Source: DATARN01 sp963851105 (lineage in GTDB: Bacteria; Actinomycetota; Acidimicrobiia; Acidimicrobiales; Palsa-688). From it: a stretch of 64,000 nucleotides of DNA. Positions 1-8,313 of this stretch are shown one piece after another. A program made the position numbers and the translations under genes. The stretch is from NCBI GenBank assembly GCA_963851105.1, contig CAWKNP010000007.1, positions 1 to 64,000 on the forward strand, in the 5' to 3' direction. Within the stretch, counting starts at the first letter, position 1. Each line of letters begins with the position of its first letter. The notes beneath the pieces were generated by a model. That model saw only the letters and a list, made by a program, of their open reading frames with translations. It was not told the DNA's origin and ran no database searches.

Positions 1-16
1 ATTTGGAAAGGTTCCG

Positions 17-759
17 ATGCCGCACGAGGTCGTCACCGTCGACTGGGAGGGTCGCCCCGTCGGTGCGTTCGTCCCCGCTCCGCTCGCCGAGGTCGGCCCG
101 CTCGGCGTGCCGCCCAGCGAGATGCTGCCCGGGCCGAGGGGATGCTCAGCGCATCGGCCGTCCAGCACGATCCGCGCCTCGAGGTCGCCGCCCGGCTGCT
201 TTTGCGCACCGAGGGGGTCGGCGTCCAGTCGGATCGAGGCGATCAACGCTCCGGCGGAGCTCGTCGCCGTCGCCGATGTGGACCCGTCGGTCCGTGGCCC
301 GGCAGCGTGGGTCGCCGACAACCTCCGGGCCGTCGATGCGGCGCTGGCGCAGGAGGGGCCGCTTACCTTCGAGGCCCTGTGGGATTGGCACCGGATCCTG
401 ATGGCATCGGCGGATCTCGACGACCAGCACAAGGGCGCGTGGCGAGACCGCCTCGGTTGGGTCGGTGGCCCGACACCACAGCGGGCTGCGCACGTCGCCA
501 CTCCGGCCGACCGAATCGAGGTCCTCATGGGGGACTTGGTCGACTATGCGAACAGCCCGGCGCATGATCCCGTCACCGCCACCGCGCTCGGTACACGCCC
601 AGTTCGAGACGATCCATCCCTTCGCCGACGGCAACGCCGCTCGGCCGGCTCCTCATCGGGTGGATGCTCCCTCGGCGGACCTCGGCTCCGGTGGTAGCCT
701 CGCCGACCGGTCGCATTCCTGCCGCGACGATCGGAACGAGCCACCTGGTCGAGGCTTGA
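17..759 (+). pseudogene. Fic-family protein (AMPylase/doc-like), decayed by several frameshifts
   Basis: The remains of a Fic-domain protein are spread over all three forward frames. The ATG at 17 follows a GGAAAGG ribosome site and opens with VDWEGRPVGAFVPAPL, a typical Fic N-terminus. The reading then passes to the frame that gives SASAVQHDPRLEVAARLL (about 145-200), returns near 215 to give ASSRIEAINAPAEL, shifts near 593 to give VHAQFETIHPFADGN, and shifts again near 630 to give GRLLIGWML. The catalytic motif HPFxxGN(G/A)xxxGR is therefore interrupted in the middle. At least four shifts rule out one sequencing error, so I infer true decay. An intact protein would be a nucleotidyl transferase acting on proteins. 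The last frame stops at about 759. Confidence 0.75.
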
Positions 760-2020
760 CCATGCCCCCGACACCGGGTGGAGTCCCGACGGGTGGTTCC
801 ATGGTTCGTGGCCACAATCTAGAGCAACAGTCCGGCCCTGTCCCGCGGACGAGCGACGTTGGCGGCATCGTCGGCTAACGGACCGCGTGGCCGGCACGCC
901 TGGGGTGGGGAGGCGATACCGCCGATCGGGCCAAGCGCGAATGATCGGTCAGTGTCGTTGCGCCTCACCATCGAGCCTGAAACTGGCAGACAGCCGACGG
1001 ACATCCAATCGTTGGGGGGAACGGTCATTGACGCTGGCTGCCGGGACCGTCCGGGCGAGGCCCTCGCCAAGACGGTGAGGGATACTTCTCCGCATCTGCT
1101 CCAGCGTGTCCGGTGACGGCGGTCACCTGGTTGGCAGCCACAGCCGTTGGCACGCATCTTCACGAGCATGACTCGGCGTCCGGAACTCGACGATCTCGCT
1201 CGTTCGCGCACGTGGATCGACGTCAGTAGGTATCGACCCAGCCGACGGTTCGTCTGCCAGGCGGAGAGTGGAAGCGACGACCAACGAATCGTGGATTGTT
1301 GGGAATGCGGCTTTCCGGCGATGTTCATTGGACCGTCGTGAACCACGACAAACTCCGTGGGCAACTGCCAGAACAAGTAAGACCAACATCGGTCCGGACA
1401 TTGATAGCCGCCGGCCACACGGTTTGTCCGTTCCGCTACTGCACAGCGGACGTGAGACATAAGGCTCGAGGGCACTTGATCGAACGTACGACCTTCTTGC
1501 CTGAATCTGCCCACGTTCGTGAGGCCCGCCACGGTCGATCCGGCCGACATTCCCAGATGAACCGCGGTCTGACGTTCTCGACTGAGCAACCTGCGCGCAC
1601 GCAGACCGCCATTGTTCTCCCGCGCCTCGTGGTGTGCTTCGGTGTATCAGCCGCAAAGGTGCTCGCAGCGATCACTCACACTCTGGACCCGTGGCGGCCG
1701 TGGCCGGGCTACGCGGCGCTCGACCGGCGGGCGGCGTCGACCGTTGACGGTTGGACCGTCGCTGGCGTTACCTTCACGGCGGCCGCGGTCCGGCATCGCT
1801 CCGTTGGGATCTCCCGGGTGCAGAGACAGACACGACGCAGACCTGATTGGATTGCCGATGCCACCCGTCCGCCGCCTCCGTGCTGACAGCGATCGTCGAC
1901 GCTGGAGGCTTGGCGCTGAACCGGAGCGAACTCGTGCGGTCGATGCCCCACGTATCGCCGGTTCCCGGACGGTTCGACTGACGCCGCGAGTAGGGGCGGA
2001 TCCGGCTGGTCATACCGGGT
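760..2020. other. 1.26 kb without a convincing gene
   Basis: Open frames exist here on both strands, the longest on the minus strand at 819-1589, but none has a recognisable domain, a ribosome site or the strong third-position G/C bias of the neighbouring genes. The sequence looks like decayed or intergenic DNA between a Fic pseudogene and a toxin-antitoxin pair. No insertion-sequence ends or long repeats were seen. Confidence 0.5.
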
Positions 2021-2026
2021 TATACT
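2021..2026 (+). promoter_or_regulatory. -10 element TATACT of a probably leaderless mazEF promoter
   Basis: TATACT lies only 7 bases upstream of the antitoxin ATG at 2034, and no Shine-Dalgarno sequence precedes that ATG. A transcript from this element would begin at or next to the A of the start codon, which gives a leaderless mRNA. No good -35 hexamer was found at the matching distance. Confidence 0.6.
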
Positions 2027-2033
2027 AGCGACC

Positions 2034-2282
2034 ATGAAGACAGCCATCTCCGTCCCTGACGACACATTCGAAAGGGCCTCTCGTCGTGCCCAGGACCTCG
2101 GCATGAGCAGGTCAGAGTTCTTCGCCCGCGCCGCCTCACGTTACCTGGACGAGCTAGATGCTGACTGTCTGGCCGAACAGATCGACGCTGCCATCGCCAC
2201 CATCGACGCCGCGGACGACTCGACTACTGAGGCGGTCATCGTAGGCCGACGCCTTTTGAAGGAATCGAAAGACGAATGGTGA
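2034..2282 (+). CDS. mazE: MazE-like ribbon-helix-helix antitoxin
   Basis: This 82-residue protein begins MKTAISVPDDTFERASRRA and continues through MSRSEFFARAASRYL, the beta-strand plus two-helix pattern of a ribbon-helix-helix DNA-binding domain (residues 3-45). The acidic C-terminal half (DELDADCLAEQID, then a run of Asp and Glu) is the part that usually neutralises the toxin. It overlaps the downstream toxin by 7 bases. By family knowledge it binds and inhibits the MazF RNase and represses the shared promoter with it. The TATACT element sits right at the start codon, so repressor binding there would block transcription directly. Confidence 0.85.
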   Translation: MKTAISVPDDTFERASRRAQDLGMSRSEFFARAASRYLDELDADCLAEQIDAAIATIDAADDSTTEAVIVGRRLLKESKDEW

Positions 2283-2620
2283 TCGGGCGGGGAGGCATCT
2301 ACTGGGCCGACCTCGGCGAGCCTGTGGGCTCCCGCCCGGCGAACCGCCGGCCGGTGTTGGTCATTTCGGGTAACTCCTATAATCGAAGCCGGTTGGCCAC
2401 TGTCTTGACGGCGGTCGTCACGTCCAATACGCAGCTGGCGTCGATGCCGGGCAACGTGTTTCTGCCGAAGAACGCAACCGGTCTTCCTCGTGACTCTGTG
2501 GTGAACGTGACCGCGTTGGCCACCTTGAACAAGACCGACCTGGCGAACCAGGCAGGTGCCGTACCGCCGGCGCTCATGCAAGAGGTCGATCGAGGACTAC
2601 GCCGCGTCCTTGACCTTTAG
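2276..2620 (+). CDS. mazF: MazF/PemK-family mRNA interferase toxin
   Basis: A 114-residue protein of normal MazF length. It shows the family landmarks in order: GGIYWADLGEPVGSRPANRRPVLVIS near residues 6-31 (the conserved RPVLVI strand), TVLTAVVTSN (residues 41-50), then LPRDSVVNVTALATLNK, where the Arg and the Ser/Asn of the catalytic face normally lie. The start ATG overlaps the end of the antitoxin (ATGGTGA shared), so translation is coupled. It is a sequence-specific endoribonuclease by family; the cut site cannot be read from sequence. The proteins look intact, so this is likely an active module. Confidence 0.88.
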   Translation: MVIGRGGIYWADLGEPVGSRPANRRPVLVISGNSYNRSRLATVLTAVVTSNTQLASMPGNVFLPKNATGLPRDSVVNVTALATLNKTDLANQAGAVPPALMQEVDRGLRRVLDL

Positions 2621-3085
2621 TGAGGTTTAGAGCGAATCGTCAAACGGAGTCCGGGCAGCGCGACTGTGCCCGTGGCCGTGGCCTTGGAGGCACTCGAACT
2701 TGCGACCAGGGCGACCGCCGCGGCAACGACGCTCACCGCCTGCTAGGTGTGTCTTGTCATTGGCTGCCTTCGACGTCGGCTGGACTCAAGCCGGCGGCGG
2801 ACCGCTGGGCGCGTGTCCGCCCACCGAGCCGGATCTTGCCAACATTTTGCCAACAGACTCTCATCCGCCTTCAGCCGAAGGTGCCGCGGACGGTCCCGTG
2901 TTCGCGGTAAAACCGCTGGTCAGGGGCCTGGTGCGGGGATTCCGTCACTCTCTCAAGGTGGCGACACGGTTTCGTGAATCCCGTTCGGGGCTGCCGTCAA
3001 CGCTGCTCGACGGTACATTTTGGCCTGGTCGGTGCATCGTCGCGGCCATACAGCCGCGTCGGGGACGGCAGACCGTAGGCCGCGC
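2621..3085. other. 465 bp without a gene; short direct repeat
   Basis: No coding sequence is convincing. A 9-base direct repeat TTGCCAACA occurs at 2836-2844 and 2847-2855 (11-base step). The minus-strand text near 2681-2707 slightly resembles the T-arm of a tRNA but does not fold. Nothing else stands out until the promoter at 3086. Confidence 0.45.
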
Positions 3086-3114
3086 TTGACTTATGTACTT
3101 AGCAGAAGTACTTT
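3086..3114 (+). promoter_or_regulatory. Promoter TTGACT-17-TACTTT with operator GTACTT-N5-AAGTAC in the spacer
   Basis: A -35 hexamer TTGACT (3086-3091) and a -10 TACTTT (3109-3114) are separated by exactly 17 bases. A perfect inverted repeat GTACTT agcag AAGTAC (3095-3111) fills the spacer and reaches into the -10. A dimeric winged-helix repressor bound here would block RNA polymerase. The second gene of the operon encodes such a regulator, so autorepression is the simplest model. Confidence 0.75.
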
Positions 3115-3139
3115 AGTCTCACGCAAGTAGGAGGGTCCC

Positions 3140-3565
3140 ATGGGCGATGAAGTGGCCGCCGCCGCCACACTGCACCAGCTCCGGCGCATACAACAGCGCA
3201 CGGTCCGGAAAGGTCCTCAAGAGTGGTTGGTGCAGCTGGCCTGGGCGTTGTGGGTGCTGGTGTTCATTCCCCCCTTCGACCTCATCAGGGGCAACATCTG
3301 GGGCCCTGTCGTGCTGGTGTCCTCGGCTCTGGGCACGGTTATCTGTTGGTGCTACTACTACCGGGGTTATAGCCGGATCCACCCATTGACGGGGAAACAG
3401 TGGCGCGTCTGGTTGTTCTGGAGCCCCTGGTATGGGGCGTGGATCGTGTTTGCCAACGTCTTCAAGGACCGGATCTCGGTCGCTGCCACGATCGCCGCCG
3501 TGGCCTCCGCCGCCCCGCTCCTCGGGTATGCGTTGCTGAACCGTCGTCGGGCGGCACGGGAGTGA
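3140..3565 (+). CDS. Small integral membrane protein, unknown function
   Basis: A 141-residue protein with a charged N-terminus followed by four hydrophobic segments at about residues 29-48, 53-75, 90-110 and 112-135. The start ATG follows AGGAGGG at good distance. It overlaps the next gene by 4 bases (GTGA), so the two are translated together. Membrane proteins of this kind are often paired with a winged-helix regulator of the type encoded downstream; I cannot assign a biochemical role. Expression is probably controlled by the palindrome inside its promoter at 3095-3111. Confidence 0.75.
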   Translation: MGDEVAAAATLHQLRRIQQRTVRKGPQEWLVQLAWALWVLVFIPPFDLIRGNIWGPVVLVSSALGTVICWCYYYRGYSRIHPLTGKQWRVWLFWSPWYGAWIVFANVFKDRISVAATIAAVASAAPLLGYALLNRRRAARE

Positions 3566-3870
3566 GCCATCCCCGCACCCGCCTCGACGACGTCATGCAC
3601 CAGCCGGTGCGCTTCTCGATGGTGGCCGCCCTGGCCGCGGCCAAGGAGCTTGAGTTCTCCACGGTGCGAGACGTGGTGGAGGTCAGTGATTCCCTCCTGT
3701 CCCAGCACATGACCCGCCTCGAGGAGGCCGGCTATGTGCAGGTCCGCAAGGGTCACGTCGGCAAACGGCCGCGAACGTGGCTCTCGCTCACCGCGCGAGG
3801 GCCGGGTGGCCTTCGACGAACACGTTGCTGCTCTGCGAGCCATCGTCGGCGCTCCGCCAGAATGAGTTAG
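3562..3870 (+). CDS. Winged-helix transcriptional regulator, C-terminus altered by a +1 frameshift
   Basis: Starting at GTG 3562, the protein reads HQPVRFSMVAALAAAKELEFSTVRD and VSDSLLSQHMTRLEEAGYV, a MarR/PadR-like winged-helix DNA-binding domain with recognition helix near residues 38-52 and the wing KGHVGKRPRTWLSLTARG. After that the frame gives an unlikely Arg/Ser/Cys-rich tail. Dropping one G of the GGG near 3800 restores GRVAFDEHVAALRAIVGAPPE and a stop at 3865, which is the normal family ending. So either the gene carries a real one-base insertion after the DNA-binding domain or the sequence has an error. It is the probable repressor of its own operon through the palindrome at 3095-3111. 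Confidence 0.75.
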   Translation: MSHPRTRLDDVMHQPVRFSMVAALAAAKELEFSTVRDVVEVSDSLLSQHMTRLEEAGYVQVRKGHVGKRPRTWLSLTARGPGGLRRTRCCSASHRRRSARMS

Positions 3871-4211
3871 GCAAAGAGATGCCGGTGGCTGATTTCGTCG
3901 CTGCTGGGAGTTCAGGACGAACAAAAATTTCCCGGAGCGGGCACACAACGACCACGGGCAGCTCCGCCGGTAACTCCCCGACTCTGCTCGTAACCGGGCT
4001 CATTGGGATGAGTCGGGCGTTGGGCGCTTGGCCCGCCACCCGTTCATCGTATTCGCGATGGGACGGACAAGCTCGATCATCTCCTGATCAGTGACTGCGC
4101 CCGACCAGTGACTGCGCCTGACCAGGTGTCGCGCCTTCGTCGCGAGCGGCTGACGAACTCGCCGGGCGGCCTCGAGCGGCACTGTGGAGCGTATGGCGTA
4201 CTTCGGCGTCC
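3871..4211. other. 340 bp without a gene; 17-bp tandem duplication
   Basis: No coding sequence is convincing. Two adjacent copies of GTGACTGCGCCYGACCA lie at 4091-4107 and 4108-4124, differing at one base (C/T). This could be a small slippage duplication. No hairpin with a T-run follows the upstream regulator gene. Confidence 0.5.
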
Positions 4212-4240
4212 TTGACTATATGTAGTCAGTCTGTTAAATA
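4212..4240 (+). promoter_or_regulatory. Promoter TTGACT-17-TAAATA overlapping palindrome TGACTA-N4-TAGTCA
   Basis: The -35 TTGACT (4212-4217) and -10 TAAATA (4235-4240) are 17 bases apart, 38 bases before the ArsR-type start at 4278. A perfect inverted repeat TGACTA tatg TAGTCA (4213-4228) overlaps the -35. ArsR-family dimers usually bind such short A/T-rich dyads, so this is the likely autoregulatory operator. Confidence 0.7.
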
Positions 4241-4277
4241 ACGACTCTGTGAAGTATCTGCAGGAGCGACGACAACG

Positions 4278-4643
4278 ATGACCGTGACGGCCACCGACCG
4301 GTTCGACGTCGTCTTCGCCGCATTGTCGGACCCTACGCGGCGCTCGATCGTGCGTCGGTTGGCCGACGGTGAGGCAACCGTGCTCGAGTTGGCCGAGCCG
4401 TTCCCGATCAGTCTCCCGGCCATCTCCCGTCATCTGAAGGTCCTCGAGCAGGCGGGTCTGATCAGTCGCGGCCGAGATGGACAACGGCGGCCATGCCGCC
4501 TGCGGCCGGAGCCTCTGGTCGAGATCGCCGCATGGGCCGAGCACACACGAGCGGCGTGGGAGCAACGTCTCGACCGGCTCGATGCGCACCTCCGGCGCAC
4601 ATCCGACCGAACCGCATCCCCACCGACATTGGAGGAGCCATGA
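4278..4643 (+). CDS. ArsR-family winged-helix regulator
   Basis: A 121-residue protein with the classic ArsR fold: VFAALSDPTRRSIVRRLADGEATVLELAEPF (residues 10-40) and the recognition helix in SLPAISRHLKVLEQAGLISRG. It lacks metal-binding cysteines (the CxCxxC motif is absent), so it belongs to the non-metal ArsR subgroup usually paired with SRPBCC proteins. It overlaps the downstream SRPBCC gene by 4 bases (ATGA). It probably controls this two-gene operon through the dyad at 4213-4228. The wing reads RDGQRRPCRLRPEPL, where the family more often has a Tyr; this is minor. Confidence 0.9.
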   Translation: MTVTATDRFDVVFAALSDPTRRSIVRRLADGEATVLELAEPFPISLPAISRHLKVLEQAGLISRGRDGQRRPCRLRPEPLVEIAAWAEHTRAAWEQRLDRLDAHLRRTSDRTASPPTLEEP

Positions 4644-5128
4644 GTAGTACCCCGGCCGTCACCGATCCGACCACGTGGGCTCTCGATCGTGAGATCGTCC
4701 TCGTTCGAGTTCTTGACGCCCCACGCGAAGCGGTGTTCGCGGCGTGGACCGATGCGGATGCCTTTTGCCAATGGTTTGGTCCCGATGGGTTCACCTGCAC
4801 TGTCCGAGAGATGGACGTACGCCCGGGAGGCCGAGCGCGCTTCGACATGGCTTCCCGAGACGGCACCGTGTTCACCAATCGCTTCGACTACCTCGAAGTC
4901 GTTCCAGCCGAGAGGTTGGTGTTGGATCACGGGTCCGACGTCGATGACGACCCGGCACGGTTCCGAGTGACGATTGTCCTCGATAAACAAGCCGATGGAA
5001 AGACGGTTTTGACGCTGCGGCAGCTCCACCCAACCGTCGAGCGGCGAGGTGCGGCCATCGGCTTCGGCGCTGTCGAGCTCGGCCTGCAGACGATGCAGAA
5101 GCTCGCTCACCATCTCGGGGTCGCCTGA
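4640..5128 (+). CDS. SRPBCC (AHSA1-type) domain protein
   Basis: A 162-residue START-like protein. After a short N-terminal tail it shows REIVLVRVLDAPREAVFAAWTD, then FCQWFGPDGFTC and DVRPGGRARFDM, the landmark segments of the Aha1-homology/polyketide-cyclase-like family that binds small hydrophobic ligands. No enzymatic activity is certain. It is translationally coupled to the ArsR gene. ArsR plus SRPBCC pairs are very common in actinobacteria; the ligand of the SRPBCC protein may act as the signal, but that is inference. Confidence 0.88.
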   Translation: MSSTPAVTDPTTWALDREIVLVRVLDAPREAVFAAWTDADAFCQWFGPDGFTCTVREMDVRPGGRARFDMASRDGTVFTNRFDYLEVVPAERLVLDHGSDVDDDPARFRVTIVLDKQADGKTVLTLRQLHPTVERRGAAIGFGAVELGLQTMQKLAHHLGVA

Positions 5129-5231
5129 ATCCCACGGCCGATGAAATCTCGCCGCGGGACAGGTCAATCACTCTGATCGACCACTACTACCACCACCACC
5201 CGACCGACCACCACCACCCGAAGGAGCCGCC

Positions 5232-5874
5232 GTGTCGCGCGTCCGCATCCACAACTTCTCGATCTCGCTCGACGGGTTCGCCACCGGCGAGGGACAGGCC
5301 CTCGATACGCCGTTCGGCCACGCCGGGCATCGCCTCCACGAGTGGATGATTCGCCACTCGATTCGGCCGCCGCGAAGTCCTCGGCGAGTCGGGCGGCACC
5401 GAGGGCGTCGATCACGTGATGGCCGGCCAGCACGGACCCGGGATCGGTGCAGAGATCATGGGCGCGGGCAAGTATGGCCCTCCGGGTTGGCAGGACGACC
5501 CGGAGTGGCGCGGCTGGTGGGGCGACAACCCGCCGTTCCACACGCCGACGTACGTCTTGACCCACCGTCCGCGCCCGTCGCTGGAGATGGAGGGTGGTAC
5601 GACGTTCCACTTCCTCGACGCCGCGCCCGCGGATGCACTCGAGGTGGCGCGGGACGCAGCCGCCGGTCAGGACGTCCGCATCGGCGGGGGCCCGACCACG
5701 GTGCGAGCGTTCATCGCCGCCGGTCTCGTCGACCACCTGCATGTCGTGCAGGTGCCGATCGTGCTCGGTCGCGGTGTCCGGCTGTGGGACGGTCTGGAGG
5801 CGTTGGAGCAGCAGTACGACGTGGAGGTGGTCTCGACGCCCCGCGGCGTCACCCACATCACGTTCACTCGATGA
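5232..5874 (+). pseudogene. Dihydrofolate reductase/RibD C-terminal family protein, one-base frameshift
   Basis: The GTG at 5232 follows AAGGAG and opens with RVRIHNFSISLDGFATG, the N-terminal strand of the RibD-C/DHFR-like fold. The frame is lost at an extra A at about 5349; skipping it gives EWMFATRFGRREVLGESGGTEGVDHVM and joins the second frame, which contains GAGKYGPPGW, PPFHTPTYVLTH, and IGGGPTTVRAFIAAGLVDHLHVVQVPIVLG. With the shift repaired the protein would be about 213 residues, normal for the family. Such enzymes reduce pterin or other substrates with NADPH, but the substrate here is unknown. Genuine mutation and sequencing error cannot be told apart from one read-out. Confidence 0.8.
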
Positions 5875-6128
5875 CGAGGACAACTGTCCCCAACCGCCGG
5901 ATCAGCGCCGGGTCAAGGTTGTGCTGCGAGAACGCTTGGCGCTGCGAATAGGGCTCCGATACGGGAGCGCGAAGGTCTCGCTGGGTTGTTTTCGTCAGTA
6001 GCAGTGACCTGCTTGTCCCCGGGGTAGGGGTGGTCGCCGACGTCGGCCGTCATTGCCGTTCAGAATGCCAGGTCAGCGTGGGGGCGGTGGCACGGCCGCA
6101 AGCGCATGCTCAGGGCTCGCCGAGAGGC

Positions 6129-8168
6129 TCAGCTGGTGTAAGTGATGGTCTGGTAATACCAGGCGCCTTGAATCTCGGTTAGAAGCGTGGCGTAAAGGGT
6201 TTTGCCTTTTGGTTGGGCTGGGGCGACCGCCCAGGTCGCGGTGCCCAGAAGACCGGAGTTGTACACGTTGGTTCGCAACGGGGTGGTGCCGATGACCAGG
6301 ATGTAGTTCTGCGCTTGGGCTCTGGTGGTCCAGGCGAACCATTCGCCCACCATTGGCTGCGGGCCGTTGGGATAGCCCGTAAAGGTCGCGCCCAGTGGTC
6401 CGGTGGCGAACGTGAGGGCTTGGTAACGGGTGAAGGCACCGTTGACCTTGGTGAGCAGGGTGGCGTGCAGGACGGTGTTCGGGGCCAGGATCGGCGGGGT
6501 GTAGGAGAGTTGGCTGGCCGGGAGTACGCCAGAGTTGGCCACGTTGGTGCCGAAGTTGGTCGTTCCGACGACCAGGATGTAGCCCTGTGCCTGGGGGATC
6601 GACGTCCAGGTGAAAGGTCCTGTGGGATCGACGTTCAGTCTGCTCGCGAGCCCGTCTTTCCACGGCATGGAGAATGACGCCTGGCTGGGGGCGACGGTGA
6701 AGGTGATGGATTGGGACCGCCAGACGCCGTCGAGTTCGGTGTAGATGGTGCCGTAGAGGACCGGTCCCGGTGGCATCACCGGCTCGTTGAAGCTGTACTG
6801 CGACCCAGGCAAGAGAGCTGAGTCGGATAGGTCCCGGCCGCCCGGCGTCGTACCGGCGGTGAATCGGTACCCTTGGGCGGCGGGAACGGGGCTCCACTCG
6901 AAGGAAACATCGGTGCGCACTGCGGTCTGCCCATTGAACGGGTAAGTGAAGTTGGCGATGGTCGGCCCAACGGGCGTCGGTGTGCCCGGGGTGATCGCCA
7001 CGGTCAGCCCGATGGGTAGCCCGTTGTCGATCTTGGTGTAGCCCACCGCCTCGCAAAAGGTGACGCTGGGGCAGGCGACGGACAGCAGTTCGACGGCGCT
7101 GGGCGCGCTGGTCCCGGACACGGGTTCGACGCCGTCAGGGATGCCGTTGGTGATGGGGGCCATGAGGGCCATCGGCGGCGAGATGGTGCGGTCCTGGTCG
7201 CCGACGGCGCGGCAACTGGTGGCATTCGCGCAGGCGATACCGGCGAGGTTCTTGATGCTCGGGGTCAGCTGCGCGTCGCCGGGAACCCCGTTGACGATGG
7301 GTAGCACCACGCCGCGGGGACCGGGGCCGATCGTCGGGCTGGTGACGCCGTAGTAGTAGGAGCCCACCGCCTGGCAGGTCGAGACACTGGGGCACGCGAG
7401 GCCGGAAATGGTCATATGGCCGGGTACGACAACGGGCGTACCGGCGACGCCGTTGGTGATCGGCACCACACCAACCTGCCGCGCCGGATCCGAGGTGTTG
7501 TTGTACGTGGTAGTGCTGCCGACCGCCTCGCAGGTCGTGGCGTTTGCACAGGCGACGTTGGTCACCGGGAAGCCGAGCTGTTGCTCTGAACTCGGGACGC
7601 CGTCGACGATCGTCACCAGTTGACTGGTGTTCACTGCGAGACACAGCGTGCTCGTCGGGCAGGTCACCGAGAGCAGGCCACCGGAGTTCGAGGCGGTGAG
7701 CGACTGGACTTGTGGCGCCGCGCCCGGGGTGATCGTCGCTATCAGGCCCGGCGGCGCTATCCCGACGTAGCTGCCGAACGAGCGGGTGCCGACCGCTTCG
7801 CACAATGTGGCGGTGGGGCAGGCGATCCCGTACAGCTCCGAGGCCTCGGAGAGCTGTTCGATCGGCCCAGGAACACCGTTGGTTATCGTCACGACAACCG
7901 CGCCGTCAACATTGCTGTTGCCGGGGACTGCCAGCGACGCCGCCGAGGTGATGCCGACCGCAACGCAGGTCGTGACGGTGGGACAGGCCGTGGCCTGCAG
8001 GTCAACCCCTGCGATGGACTGAACCGACGTGGTGGTCGCCGCCGAGGCGATCGTCGATCGAAGCCCTGTCGCCCACGCGGTTCGCGCCGCCCCAGGAGCG
8101 AAGGCCAAGCACGCCGCGAAGACAGCGGCGGCGACGAGCAGGCGATCGACGACCCGCGCTCTCGACAC
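6129..8168 (-). CDS. Secreted protein with seven CP-x3-C-x-AVG repeats and Fn3-like C-terminus
   Basis: After a signal peptide (RARVVDRLLVAAAVFAACLAFAPGA, cleaved near AWA) the protein carries seven copies of an approximately 45-residue unit whose core reads ACPTxTxCxAVG, each with two cysteines five residues apart. Three C-terminal units of about 90 residues follow, each with a W-x3-P-x-AQGY-x(5)GTT core, which look like fibronectin-III or sugar-binding sandwich domains. I chose the GTG at 8168; a TTG at 8195 would add nine residues. No catalytic motif is visible. The cysteine spacing suggests a disulfide-stapled extracellular propeller or ladder. Function is unknown; a surface or adhesion role is inference. 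Confidence 0.75.
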   Translation of the reverse strand: MSRARVVDRLLVAAAVFAACLAFAPGAARTAWATGLRSTIASAATTTSVQSIAGVDLQATACPTVTTCVAVGITSAASLAVPGNSNVDGAVVVTITNGVPGPIEQLSEASELYGIACPTATLCEAVGTRSFGSYVGIAPPGLIATITPGAAPQVQSLTASNSGGLLSVTCPTSTLCLAVNTSQLVTIVDGVPSSEQQLGFPVTNVACANATTCEAVGSTTTYNNTSDPARQVGVVPITNGVAGTPVVVPGHMTISGLACPSVSTCQAVGSYYYGVTSPTIGPGPRGVVLPIVNGVPGDAQLTPSIKNLAGIACANATSCRAVGDQDRTISPPMALMAPITNGIPDGVEPVSGTSAPSAVELLSVACPSVTFCEAVGYTKIDNGLPIGLTVAITPGTPTPVGPTIANFTYPFNGQTAVRTDVSFEWSPVPAAQGYRFTAGTTPGGRDLSDSALLPGSQYSFNEPVMPPGPVLYGTIYTELDGVWRSQSITFTVAPSQASFSMPWKDGLASRLNVDPTGPFTWTSIPQAQGYILVVGTTNFGTNVANSGVLPASQLSYTPPILAPNTVLHATLLTKVNGAFTRYQALTFATGPLGATFTGYPNGPQPMVGEWFAWTTRAQAQNYILVIGTTPLRTNVYNSGLLGTATWAVAPAQPKGKTLYATLLTEIQGAWYYQTITYTS

Positions 8169-8313
8169 GCTCAGGCATCGGCACTCGACCCGCAATACTG
8201 GAGCATCGAGCCCCCAACGGGTGCCAGCTACGCCGGTGACGGGCTGTCAGGACGACCACGACCCGAGCAGACGATGATGACGATGATGATGCGATGAACT
8301 CGGTGACTGCGGA

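Noticed and set aside
819..1589. Long minus-strand open frame of 256 codons
   Set aside because: No domain, no ribosome site, and composition unlike the real genes; it overlaps other open frames and reads like non-coding DNA.
2681..2707. tRNA-like T-arm on the minus strand (TTCGAGT)
   Set aside because: The flanking bases do not pair and no acceptor or anticodon stem can be drawn, so I do not call a tRNA or attachment site.
2836..2855. Direct repeat TTGCCAACA x2
   Set aside because: Too short and alone to be an attachment site or iteron; recorded only as a repeat.
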